This document shows positions 1 to 6,961 of a DNA stretch of 64,000 nucleotides, piece by piece; the stretch's first letter is position 1, and each line of letters starts with the position of its first letter. A model generated the notes under the pieces. The model worked only from the letters and a program-made list of their open reading frames with translations, did not search any database and was not told where the DNA came from. Source of the DNA: Asanoa hainanensis (GTDB lineage Bacteria > Actinomycetota > Actinomycetes > Mycobacteriales > Micromonosporaceae); the NCBI RefSeq assembly GCF_900188485.1, contig NZ_FZPH01000009.1:186001-250000 (forward strand). Direction: 5' to 3'. The translations under genes were made by a program, and so were the position numbers.

Positions 1-795
1 TCGCGGCCGGCGTTCGGCACGCTGGTCGAGGCGATGAGTGGTTTCGCGCATCTCACCGGCGAGCCGGACGGCCCGCCGACGCTTCCCGCGTTCGGGCTGG
101 CCGACTCGATCGCGGGAATGGCCGGGGCGGCGGCGGTCTCGATGGCGCTCTTCCAGCGGGAGAAGGACGGTCACGGGCAGGAGATCGACCTCGACCTGCT
201 CAGCCCCATCATGACCGCCGTCGGCCCCGGTGTGATCTACGCCGACCAGCTCGGCGTCGACCAGCAGCGCACCGGGAACCGGTCGGCCAACAACGCGCCG
301 CGCAACACGTACCGCACCTCTGACGGTCACTGGGTGGCCATCTCGACGAGCGCCGACAGCATCGCCCGCCGCGTGCTGACTCTGGTCGGCCATCCGGAGG
401 TGCTTTCCGAGCCTTGGTTCGCGACCGGGAGGCAGCGGGCGGCCCATGCCGACCTGCTCGACGGGTACGTGGGCTCGTGGATCGCCGCGCGGACGCGTGA
501 CGAGGTGCTGCGGGCCTTCGAGGAGGCGGGTGCCGCGGTCGGTCCGGTCTACAAGCCGAGCGAGCTGCTCGACGACCCGCAGGTGCGGGCGATGGAGCTG
601 GTGACCACGGTGGACGATCCGGACCTGGGCGAGATGCGGATGCAGAACCTGCTCTGGCGGATGGGGCGCACGCCGGGCCGGATCCGGTTCACCGGGCGGG
701 CGTTGGGCGCCGACACCGACGCGGTGCTCGGCGACGAGCTCGGGCTGTCCGCCGCGGAGCTCGCGGACCTGCGGGAGCGTGGCGTGGCGGGCTAG
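1..795 (+). CDS. CaiB/BaiF-type CoA-transferase (family III), 5' end outside the window
   Basis: The reading frame is open from base 1 and the first in-window ATG (34) lies inside the conserved stretch RPAFGTLVEAMSGFAHLTGE, so the true start is upstream. Family III CoA-transferases move CoA between organic acids in the cytosol, usually during breakdown of carnitine-like, aromatic or oxalyl substrates. Seen here are the family blocks GLADSIAGMAGA, the NNAPRNTYRTSDGHW segment and the C-terminal GPVYKPSELLDDPQV segment. About 264 codons remain of a usual 390-400. The substrate cannot be read from sequence. The next gene is a tannase-like esterase, so a link to aromatic esters is possible but only inferred. 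Confidence 0.85.
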   Translation, partial: SRPAFGTLVEAMSGFAHLTGEPDGPPTLPAFGLADSIAGMAGAAAVSMALFQREKDGHGQEIDLDLLSPIMTAVGPGVIYADQLGVDQQRTGNRSANNAPRNTYRTSDGHWVAISTSADSIARRVLTLVGHPEVLSEPWFATGRQRAAHADLLDGYVGSWIAARTRDEVLRAFEEAGAAVGPVYKPSELLDDPQVRAMELVTTVDDPDLGEMRMQNLLWRMGRTPGRIRFTGRALGADTDAVLGDELGLSAAELADLRERGVAG

Positions 796-805
796 GTTCC
801 GCTTG

Positions 806-822
806 GTTCCGCTGGGCGGAAC
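806..822. promoter_or_regulatory. perfect 17-bp palindrome, IclR-type operator candidate
   Basis: GTTCCGC-TGG-GCGGAAC has perfect 7-bp arms. A further half-site GTTCCGC lies at 796-802, directly after the CoA-transferase stop codon. This shape resembles operators of IclR-family regulators of aromatic catabolism in actinomycetes. No IclR gene is in the window, so the regulator is unknown. It could also act as a weak terminator. Confidence 0.45.
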
Positions 823-891
823 GACCGATATGGATGTTGACACAAGATCGACCCGGTCCTAGCGTCAGCGTTCAGATAGCGGGGGAACCAT

Positions 892-908
892 GTTCCGTTC
901 AGCGAAAC
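892..908. promoter_or_regulatory. second GTTCCG-type imperfect palindrome before the tannase gene
   Basis: GTTCCGTTCAGCGAAAC is an imperfect copy of the palindrome at 806-822 and ends 13 bases before the preferred tannase start. Two similar sites 86 bases apart in one short promoter region suggest cooperative control of the esterase gene. Confidence 0.4.
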
Positions 909-921
909 GATGGAGGCCATC

Positions 922-2526
922 GTGCTCCGCAGTTTCCGTCCTCTGATCGGGTTGGCGCTCGTCGCCGGCCTCGTCGTCGCCGTGTCGCCTGGGACCGCGG
1001 CCCAGGCGCACGGCAAGCCCACTCTCGAGTGTTCCACCACCGCCCTGTCGACCGCGGGGCTCACGCGGGCCGTCGGTTATCCGACGACGGTCACCGCCGC
1101 CACCACCGCGGCCACGACCGCCGGCACGGCCTTCTGCGACGTGCGGGCCAGCATCACCGTCGGCGCCCGCGACGGCAGCACCTCCGTCATCCAACTCCGG
1201 CTGCAGGCGCCGACCGACTGGAACCGGCGCTACGTCCAGCTCGGTGGCGGCGGCTTCTGCGGCAGCATCCCGACCGGCGGCACGTCCGGCAACGCCAACG
1301 TCGACCTCGGGTATGCCGTGGCCTCCGACGACACCGGCCACGTCGGCGGCGGCTCGGACGCCTCGTTCGCCCTCGACAACACCGCGGTCCAGAACACCTG
1401 GGGCTACCTCTCCGAGCACCTGACGGCGCTCGCTTCGAAGTCCCTCCTCAAAGGACTGTCCGGGCGCGCCGTCTCCTACTCCTACTTCGTCGGCTGCTCC
1501 ACCGGCGGGCGGCAGGCGCTGATCGAGGCGCAGCGCTGGCCCGACGACTTCGACGGCATCGTCGCGGGCGCGCCGGCCAACCGGCAGAACTACCTCGCCA
1601 CCCTCTCGCAGGGCGTGCGGGAGCAGCAGAACCGGGACGCTTCCGGGGCCCAGGTGGTCGACGCGGCCGCGGCCGCGGTGGTGGGCGCTGCCGTGGTCGC
1701 GGCGTGCGACGGCGTCGTCAAGGACGGCGTGGTCGACGACCCGCGTACCTGCCGCTTCGATCCTGCCGCGGTGGCCTGCCCGGGTGGCGTTGCCGCACCG
1801 GGTTGCCTGTCGGCCGCGCAGGTCGCCGTGGTGAAGGACTGGTACGACAGCCCGCGCGACAACCGGGGCCACGAGCTCTACCCCGGCGGGCTGCCGGTGG
1901 GCTCCGAGGGTGGCTGGGTCGGCTCCGACATCAGCACGTCGCCGACCAGGCTCAGCGGCGGTGGCGCGTACGCGGAGCAGGTCCTGCGGTATCTGGCCTT
2001 CCCGACCGACCCGGGCGCGAGCTACTCGCTGTGGGACTTCGACCCGAGCCGGGACGCCGCTCAGCTCGGCACGATGGCGAAGGTGTACAACGCCGACACC
2101 ACCAACCTCGACGCCTTCCGTAAGGCCGGCGGCAAGCTGATGCTCTACCACGGCCTGGCCGACCCGCTGATCACGCCGTTCGGCACTATCCAGTACTACG
2201 ACGACGTGGTCGCGCGCTACGGTTCGCTGGACCGCACGCAGCAGTTCGCCAGGCTGTTCCTGTTGCCGGGTGTCTACCACTGCAGCGGCGGCCCCGGCGC
2301 CGACCGGGTCGACTGGCTGGCCGGCATCCGCGACTGGACCGAGCGGGGCAAGGCACCGTCGTCGGTGCTGGCCACGAAGGTCAGCGGCGGAGTGACCACA
2401 ATGGAGCGCCCGGTGTACGCGTACCCGCTCCAGGCCCGCTACGACGGCACCGGCGACCCGAACGTGGCCGCCAACTGGAAGCCGGCGCACGGCCCACGCG
2501 GCCGCGACGTGCTGGTCCGGAACTGA
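922..2526 (+). CDS. secreted tannase / feruloyl esterase family hydrolase
   Basis: About 534 residues, the usual family length. The family hydrolyses ester bonds of gallate or hydroxycinnamate esters outside the cell. An N-terminal Sec signal is visible (LIGLALVAGLVVAVSPGTAAQA). The nucleophile motif is GCSTGG (Ser near residue 193), the acid lies in GLADPLITP and the histidine in YHCSGG. This gives the CS-D-HC arrangement in which the two cysteines next to Ser and His pair as a disulphide. The start is chosen as GTG 922: GGAGG at 912-916 is 5 bases away and overlaps the competing ATG 910. It stands alone, with palindromic sites upstream. Substrate (tannin or feruloyl) is not decidable. Confidence 0.88.
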   Translation: MLRSFRPLIGLALVAGLVVAVSPGTAAQAHGKPTLECSTTALSTAGLTRAVGYPTTVTAATTAATTAGTAFCDVRASITVGARDGSTSVIQLRLQAPTDWNRRYVQLGGGGFCGSIPTGGTSGNANVDLGYAVASDDTGHVGGGSDASFALDNTAVQNTWGYLSEHLTALASKSLLKGLSGRAVSYSYFVGCSTGGRQALIEAQRWPDDFDGIVAGAPANRQNYLATLSQGVREQQNRDASGAQVVDAAAAAVVGAAVVAACDGVVKDGVVDDPRTCRFDPAAVACPGGVAAPGCLSAAQVAVVKDWYDSPRDNRGHELYPGGLPVGSEGGWVGSDISTSPTRLSGGGAYAEQVLRYLAFPTDPGASYSLWDFDPSRDAAQLGTMAKVYNADTTNLDAFRKAGGKLMLYHGLADPLITPFGTIQYYDDVVARYGSLDRTQQFARLFLLPGVYHCSGGPGADRVDWLAGIRDWTERGKAPSSVLATKVSGGVTTMERPVYAYPLQARYDGTGDPNVAANWKPAHGPRGRDVLVRN

Positions 2527-2544
2527 CCGCTCGCCGGCGGAGGG

Positions 2545-2562
2545 CCCAGGTCTTGATCTGGG
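2545..2562 (+). terminator. hairpin after the tannase gene
   Basis: CCCAGGTC-TT-GATCTGGG forms an 8-bp stem with one wobble, 18 bases after the tannase stop. It is flanked by a second imperfect stem (GGAGGGC with GCCCTCC). There is no U-run, as is common in high-GC bacteria. Confidence 0.45.
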
Positions 2563-2599
2563 TCTTCCGCCCTCCGGGGCCGCGCCTACACTCGGCATT

Positions 2600-3247
2600 G
2601 TGGATGATCGACTAACCCAGGCGCGGGAGCTCTACCACGCGGCGGTGTTCGGTGGCGCCGACTCTGGCCTGGACCTCGCCGACCGGGCCCTCGACAGCGT
2701 GGAGGCCGACACGGCCCTGGCCCGGGGCCGGATCCGGCACGCCCGCTACCTGTCCGCGCGGGCCGCGGGGGAGGAGCCGGCCGAGGACCCGACGGAGCTG
2801 GCCCTGTTCGAACGCGCGCTGGCCCTCTACGAAGACCTCGGCGACCCCCGCGGCACGGCCGAGGCCCAGTTCCTGGTGGGCCTGTACCACCAGGTCTTGC
2901 GGGGCGACATGGACAACACGGAGCCGATGTTCGTCCGCGCCCGCGACCTGGCTCTCGAGGCGGGCGACGACCTGACCCGCTCGTACGCGTTGCGGCACCT
3001 GGCCTTCGCCGCCCAGCACGCCGGCCGCGCCGACGACGCCCGCGCCAACCTCGCGGAGTCGACCCGGCTGCGGCGCGACCTGGGCTTCACGGCGGGCGTC
3101 GCGGCGAACCTGGTCGCCGAGGCCTACCTGGCCGACGATCCTGGCGCTGCCACCGCGCTGCTGGACGAATCCGCCACCCTGGCCATGGAGTCCGGCGCCC
3201 ACGCGGTAGCCGGCTGGGTCAGCGAGGCGCGGCTATCTCTCGGCTAG
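2600..3247 (+). CDS. helical-repeat (TPR-like) protein of unknown function
   Basis: A 215-residue, acidic, all-alpha protein with repeated helical hairpins: LALFERALALYEDLGDPRGTAEAQFLVG, then FVRARDLALEAGDDLTRSYALRHLAF, then ANLAESTRLRRDLGFTAGVAANL can be read as successive TPR-like units (given here only as landmarks; each is imperfect). No signal peptide or membrane segment. TPR proteins are usually protein-interaction scaffolds, but no partner is evident. The GTG start at 2600 sits 7 bases after TACACT (2587-2592), an arrangement typical of leaderless actinobacterial messages. The following kinase-like gene may begin inside or just after this gene's end. Confidence 0.7.
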   Translation: MDDRLTQARELYHAAVFGGADSGLDLADRALDSVEADTALARGRIRHARYLSARAAGEEPAEDPTELALFERALALYEDLGDPRGTAEAQFLVGLYHQVLRGDMDNTEPMFVRARDLALEAGDDLTRSYALRHLAFAAQHAGRADDARANLAESTRLRRDLGFTAGVAANLVAEAYLADDPGAATALLDESATLAMESGAHAVAGWVSEARLSLG

Positions 3248-3297
3248 CGGTCCTGGACGCGGTCGCCGATCGGGTTCTTGGCTGCGTCCGGGTCGGT

Positions 3298-3870
3298 GTG
3301 GACGGACCGGACGGCGCCGGCAAGACCGTGTTCGCCGACGGCCTGGCCGCCGTGCTCCGGTCGAGGGGGCGGTCGGTCGTCCGGATCTCGCTCGACGACT
3401 TCCACAACGTGCGCGCGGTGCGCTACCGCCGGGGCCGGTCGTCGCCGGAGGGTTTCTGGCGGGACTCGTACAACTACGCGCGGTTCCGCGCCGACGTCCT
3501 GGAGCCGTTCGGTCCGAACGGGTCGCGCCGCTACCGCCACGCGGCCCACGACCTGGCCACCGACGCTCTCCTTATCCCCGCGCCGCGGCTGGCCCCGCCC
3601 GACGCGGTGCTCGTCGTCGACGGCCTGTTCCTGCACCGCGACGAACTGGCGTCCGCGTGGGACTTGTCGGTCTTTCTCGACGTCCCGTTCACGGAGACCG
3701 CCGCACGGATGGCACTGCGCGACGGCACTCATCCCGACCCCGACCACCCCGACCTGCGCCGCTATGTGGGGGCGCAACGCATCTACTTCGCCGCGTGCGC
3801 CCCACTGTCACGCGCCAGTGTCGTGATCGACAACAGCGACTTCGACCGCCCCCGGATCGTGCGGGGCTAG
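3298..3870 (+). CDS. uridine-kinase-like P-loop NTPase (start uncertain)
   Basis: Walker A GPDGAGKT, the SLDDFHNVRAVRY segment and VVDGLFLHRDEL place it near uridine kinase / phosphoribulokinase-type P-loop kinases. Family members phosphorylate uridine or small alcohols in the cytosol; actinobacterial paralogues are mostly uncharacterised. With the GTG at 3298, Walker A would begin at residue 3, which leaves out the first beta strand. The same frame upstream reads LDAVADRVLGCVRVGV, exactly the missing strand, but contains no ATG, GTG or TTG. The real start may be CTG 3253 or a coupled start from the preceding gene (stop 3245-3247). Its 3' end overlaps the convergent gene by 4 bases. Confidence 0.7.
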   Translation: MDGPDGAGKTVFADGLAAVLRSRGRSVVRISLDDFHNVRAVRYRRGRSSPEGFWRDSYNYARFRADVLEPFGPNGSRRYRHAAHDLATDALLIPAPRLAPPDAVLVVDGLFLHRDELASAWDLSVFLDVPFTETAARMALRDGTHPDPDHPDLRRYVGAQRIYFAACAPLSRASVVIDNSDFDRPRIVRG

Positions 3871-4310
3871 GCCAGGGCCTCGGCCAGCTTGCGTAGGTAG
3901 GCGTCGACCTGGCCGCGGTCGTAGCCGCGGAACGAGACCGGCAGTCGTGCCTCGGCGATCGCGCGCAGGGCCGCCGCCCGCCGGAAGGGGTCGTCGTCGC
4001 CGAGGCCCGCCTCGACGGTCGCGAACAGCGCCTCCGTGTCGGCGATCCGGTAGCCACGCAGCACGATCGTCGGCCGCAGCGACGGGTCGTCCGGCACCAG
4101 CGGCAGCAGCGTGCGGCAGGAGGCCAGCCAGGCGTCGACCTGAGCCCGGTCGTAACCGCGCAGCGCAACCGTCATCGGCTCCGCCTCGGCGATCAGGGCC
4201 GCGATCCGGTCAGGGTCGCCGGCCGCGGCTTGCACGGCTTTCACGAGAGTGTCCACGGTGTACCGGTCGTAACCCCGCAAGCTGACGTCGAAGTCGGTCA
4301 CGCCAGACAT
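3867..4310 (-). CDS. small protein with four DivIVA-like GYD motifs
   Basis: 147 residues containing four copies of one short motif: LRGYDRYTVDTLV, LRGYDRAQVDAWL, LRGYRIADTEALF and FRGYDRGQVDAYL. The motif matches the N-terminal DivIVA/GpsB signature (RGYdxxqVDxfL), which normally occurs once, before a coiled coil, and binds curved membrane. Here it is repeated at intervals of about 35-45 residues without a coiled coil; the third copy has lost its Asp and Val. No transmembrane segment. Function is unknown; a scaffold or degenerate DivIVA relative is possible. Its start faces the divergent gene at 4340 across 29 bases. Confidence 0.65.
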   Translation of the reverse strand: MSGVTDFDVSLRGYDRYTVDTLVKAVQAAAGDPDRIAALIAEAEPMTVALRGYDRAQVDAWLASCRTLLPLVPDDPSLRPTIVLRGYRIADTEALFATVEAGLGDDDPFRRAAALRAIAEARLPVSFRGYDRGQVDAYLRKLAEALA

Positions 4311-4326
4311 TGTCGTACCTGCTCGC

Positions 4327-4332
4327 TAGTCT
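4327..4332 (+). promoter_or_regulatory. -10 box TAGTCT of a leaderless promoter (copy 1)
   Basis: TAGTCT ends 7 bases before GTG 4340, so transcription probably starts at the initiation codon. The same box is preserved in the duplicate at 4900-4905. Confidence 0.5.
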
Positions 4333-4339
4333 GCCCCTC

Positions 4340-4814
4340 GTGAGTTTCGACCTGTACTTCTGGCCGTCCGGGGCGCCCAGGCGCCCCAGGCGGCTGGCGG
4401 CCCGTCTCGCCAACGAGAACACATGCGGCCTGGCGGTGACCGACCGGGTCCTGGCGTTCCGCGCCGACCTACTACGCCGCTTTCCGGACCTCACCGACCG
4501 AATCACTCCCTGGCACGACGACCTGGGGCGCGACCCTGGGGACGCACCGATCTCGCCGACCGGTTCGTCGGTCTGCGGCTTCCTGCCGGCTATGCGGCCG
4601 TCAGCGCCCTGCCGATCCTGGCCGGTGGCTATCAACTCGACTGCTACGACCCCCAGAGAAGGACCGCTGGTTCGACTACCCCTTGGCCGGCACGCCACCG
4701 CTAACGGTCTTCCTGGCCTGGTCAGACGGCGCCTCGGTGGTCATGGTCCGAGTCGAGGGCACGATGGACCTGGTGCTCTCAACCCGGATCGAGACGGCGT
4801 TGGATCTGCTCTGA
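4340..4814 (+). pseudogene. decayed upstream copy of the SFDLYFW gene
   Basis: It starts with GTG and MSFDLYFWPSGAP-like sequence nearly identical to the intact copy at 4912. The matching protein then moves through three frames: residues 1-55 in the first; FVGLRLPAGYAAVSALPI and GGYQLDCYDPQ in the second; WFDYPLAGTPPLTVFLAWSD and VRVEGTMDLVLSTRIETALD in the third, ending at TGA 4812-4814. About 60 codons between CYDPQ and WFDYP of the intact copy are missing. It is therefore a duplicated gene inactivated by frameshifts and an internal deletion. Confidence 0.75.
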
Positions 4815-4899
4815 GCGGCGAGTGTCCACCGTGCATCGGTCGCGCCCCCGCAAGCTGACGTCGCAATCGGCCACGCCAGACTTTGTCGTCCCCCATCGC

Positions 4900-4905
4900 T
4901 AGTCT
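4900..4905 (+). promoter_or_regulatory. -10 box TAGTCT of a leaderless promoter (copy 2)
   Basis: TAGTCT lies 6 bases before GTG 4912, the start of the intact paralogue. The box and its flanks are duplicated from 4327-4332. Confidence 0.5.
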
Positions 4906-4911
4906 GCCGCC

Positions 4912-5532
4912 GTGAGCTTCGACCTGTACTTCTGGCCTGCCGGTGCGACGAAGCGACCGCAACAGCTCGCGGATCGGCTCGCCGAGGAGAACACCCGCGG
5001 TCTGGTGCCTGACGCGCGCGTCCTGGCCTTCCGCGCCGAGTTGCTGCGCCGCTGGCCGGAGCTCGACGGCCGGATCGAGCCGGAGCACGAGGAGGCGCGC
5101 TACGTCGTGCTGACTCTGGCCTTCGGCTGGCCGGCCATCAGCGCCCTCCCGGTGCTGGCGCGGGCCCACCAGCTCGACTGCTACGACCCACAGGTGGGGC
5201 GACTAGCCGTCGCCCCGGCGGCGGTCGGCCTCGAGGGTGCCTCGACGCTGGAAGGCCGGGTTCTCGCGCACCACCTCGTGCGGGCGCTGCGGCAGATCAG
5301 CGCCTACATCGGCTATCGCTACGACGACCTCGACGAGGAAGCGCTAACGGGCGCACTCGACGACACCGACGACGAAGCCGGCCCCTGGTTCGACTACCCG
5401 TTGGCCGGCACGCCCGCTCTGACGATCTTCCTGGCCCGGTCACAGGGCGGTTCGGCCGTGTCGATCCGAGTCGAGGGCCTGATGAACCTGGTCCTGTCGG
5501 CCCGGATCGACACCGTGCTGGACGTGTACTGA
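4912..5532 (+). CDS. hypothetical protein beginning MSFDLYFW, intact copy
   Basis: 206 residues, soluble, acidic, no signal peptide. It opens with SFDLYFWPAGATKRPQQLAD, a start shared with poorly characterised actinobacterial proteins whose function I do not know. Other features are ISALPVLARAHQLDCYDPQ in the middle, a very acidic stretch near residues 140-158 (DDLDEEALTGALDDTDDEAG) and a C-terminal VRVEG / LVLSARIDTVLDV segment. The latter segment recurs as broken copies on both sides. GTG 4912 is chosen because it is the first codon after the leaderless -10 box. Multiple decayed copies suggest rapid turnover like that of immunity or accessory genes, but this is inference. Confidence 0.7.
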   Translation: MSFDLYFWPAGATKRPQQLADRLAEENTRGLVPDARVLAFRAELLRRWPELDGRIEPEHEEARYVVLTLAFGWPAISALPVLARAHQLDCYDPQVGRLAVAPAAVGLEGASTLEGRVLAHHLVRALRQISAYIGYRYDDLDEEALTGALDDTDDEAGPWFDYPLAGTPALTIFLARSQGGSAVSIRVEGLMNLVLSARIDTVLDVY

Positions 5533-5560
5533 GCGGCGCTGGTCAGGTGGCCTGGTCGGC

Positions 5561-5692
5561 ATGGTCCGGGTCGGAGACCTGGTGTTGTCGAGCAGCATCG
5601 AGACCGTGCTGGACCTGGCGTGTGGCCACGATCCGAGTCGAGGCGGCCTGGCGCTCTCGACCCGGATCGAGGCCGTGCTGGACGTGCACTGA
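5561..5692 (+). pseudogene. two fused C-terminal fragments of the SFDLYFW family
   Basis: A 43-codon open frame reads VRVGDLVLSSSIETVLDL and then GGLALSTRIEAVLDVH before TGA. Each half matches the last ~18 residues of the intact protein. These are two extra 3'-end remnants placed head to tail directly after the intact gene. Confidence 0.6.
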
Positions 5693-5702
5693 GTGCGGGC
5701 CG

Positions 5703-6299
5703 TCAGGCGGTCCAGTCCGCGCGGCGGCCCAGGTAGGCGAGGAGGGTGGTGACGTCGTCCTCGGTCGCGGAGGTCGTGATCGCCGGGGCGTAGGCGAAGG
5801 CGCGCAGCGGTTCCACGATCTCGACCGCGACCTTCATCAGCGACCGTGCGAGCTCCGGGGTCAGCGGCGACGGCTGGCCCGTGGCGACCGCGATGTCCCA
5901 CGCGTGCACCGCCGCGTCGAGGGCGGCCGCGCCCGCTCCGACCCAGGCCGGCAGCGGGCCGAGGGGGAGCGGGGTCGGTGCGGTCTCGGCGCTCTTGTCG
6001 ACCGTCGCCCACGCGGCGGCCGCCGCGTCGAGGTGCGGGTTCAGGTAGGCGATCGGGTCCTGGGCGAGGACGCCGGTCGGTGCGAACGGGTTCTCGGTCG
6101 GCCAGCCGTCCCCGACGATCGCCGCCGCGAAGCCGAGTTGGTCGCCGGCCGCGTGCTGCAGCACCTGGGTGGCGTTCCAGTCCGTGCACGGGGTGGGCCG
6201 GTTCCAGCCGCCGGCGGCGACACCGGCGACCGTCGCGCGCAGCACGCGGTGGGCCTCGTCCAGCACATCCCAGCCGCTGACGGTGACGTTCTCGCTCAT
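5703..6299 (-). CDS. TIGR03086-type DinB / maleylpyruvate-isomerase-fold metal-binding protein
   Basis: 198 residues from ATG 6299, which has GGAG 6 bases upstream; ATG 6311 lacks a good site. The N-terminal pattern WNRPTPCTDWNATQVLQHAAGD is the metal-binding signature of the mycothiol-dependent maleylpyruvate isomerase N domain and TIGR03086 proteins: PCxxW followed by helix 2 with the first His. A second histidine lies in AAVHAWDIAVATG. Related enzymes are mycothiol S-transferases or isomerases in the cytosol, but most members have no known substrate. A cluster of GGAACGG half-sites lies in front of the gene. Confidence 0.75.
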   Translation of the reverse strand: MSENVTVSGWDVLDEAHRVLRATVAGVAAGGWNRPTPCTDWNATQVLQHAAGDQLGFAAAIVGDGWPTENPFAPTGVLAQDPIAYLNPHLDAAAAAWATVDKSAETAPTPLPLGPLPAWVGAGAAALDAAVHAWDIAVATGQPSPLTPELARSLMKVAVEIVEPLRAFAYAPAITTSATEDDVTTLLAYLGRRADWTA

Positions 6300-6320
6300 G
6301 CCCAGCTCCATCCGAAGAAG

Positions 6321-6365
6321 GGAACGGATTGGACCGTTCCGCTAAGACCCAGCTTAGCGGAACGG
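6321..6365. promoter_or_regulatory. dense inverted-repeat cluster, operator or terminator
   Basis: CCGTTCCGCTAAG (6334-6346) and CTTAGCGGAACGG (6353-6365) form a perfect 13-bp inverted repeat around ACCCAG. GGAACGG at 6321-6327 also pairs with CCGTTCC at 6334-6340. The core GTTCCGC / GCGGAAC is the same as in the palindrome at 806-822. It lies between the SGNH gene's end and the start of the TIGR03086 gene, so it may terminate the first, control the second, or both. Confidence 0.55.
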
Positions 6366-6382
6366 ATCCTTCCGTTCAACCC

Positions 6383-6961
6383 CTAGAGCGCCGGCTTCGC
6401 GTGCTCCAGCCAGAGGGAGGCGAGCAGGTCGTGGCCGCGGTCGCTCGGGTGCACGCCGTCGGGCGCCATCTCCGCGGGGGTCCCCGCCGCTGCTAGCGCG
6501 CCGTCGGCCGGCACCAGGATCGTTCCGTACTCCGTAGAAAGCGCCCGGACCACCGCCAGCTTCGGGTCCAGGTCTTCGCGCCAGGTGACCTGCTCCTCGT
6601 TGATCGGCAGCAGGAACGGCTCGATCAACACGACCGGGACGCCGGCCAGCGAGTCCAGCAACGCCCGGTAGTTCGACTCGAACGCCTCCACCGTCGTCAC
6701 CGTGCCGCTGTCGTAACGGCGCCACGTGTCGTTGACGCCCACCAGGATGCTGACGAGGGCCGGCTGTTCCGCCAGCACGTCGGTCGTCCAGCGGTCGCGT
6801 AGGTCCCGCGAGCTGTTGCCGCTGATCCCACGGTTGACTACGCGGGCGGCGTCGCCCAGGGTCGTGGCGATCCGGCGGACGTAGCCGTCGCCGAGGCCGG
6901 CCGGGTCGTCGCGGCGTTCGCAGTCGGTGATGCTGTCGCCGGCGAGAACGATGGTGGTCAT
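6383..6961 (-). CDS. SGNH/GDSL hydrolase (esterase)
   Basis: 192 residues, a typical size for a single SGNH domain. Block I is GDSIT with the Ser nucleophile near residue 10, block II carries GISGNSSRDL, block III is GVNDTWRR (Asn) and block V is DGVHPSDRGHD (Asp-His). These enzymes hydrolyse acyl esters, often acetyl groups on plant polysaccharide fragments. There is no signal peptide, so it acts in the cytosol. The start ATG overlaps the stop of the GH36 gene (ATGA), so the two are translationally coupled. This suggests deacetylation of an imported galactoside next to alpha-galactoside cleavage (inference). Confidence 0.88.
   Translation of the reverse strand: MTTIVLAGDSITDCERRDDPAGLGDGYVRRIATTLGDAARVVNRGISGNSSRDLRDRWTTDVLAEQPALVSILVGVNDTWRRYDSGTVTTVEAFESNYRALLDSLAGVPVVLIEPFLLPINEEQVTWREDLDPKLAVVRALSTEYGTILVPADGALAAAGTPAEMAPDGVHPSDRGHDLLASLWLEHAKPAL

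Larger units (their letters stand above)
4248..5532 (+). repeat. tandem duplication of a gene, its promoter and a piece of its divergent neighbour
   Basis: Bases 4248 to about 4380 recur from 4821 to about 4950, an offset of about 572 bases. The repeated part covers the first ~20 codons of the DivIVA-like gene on the minus strand, the intergenic promoter with TAGTCT, and the start of the SFDLYFW gene. The antisense relic at 4821-4890 has no gene attached, which shows that the block was copied as DNA and not by separate gain of two genes. Confidence 0.7.

Noticed and set aside
865-2598. 577-codon open frame on the minus strand
   Set aside because: Antisense to the tannase gene, which has a signal peptide, catalytic motifs and a good ribosome site.
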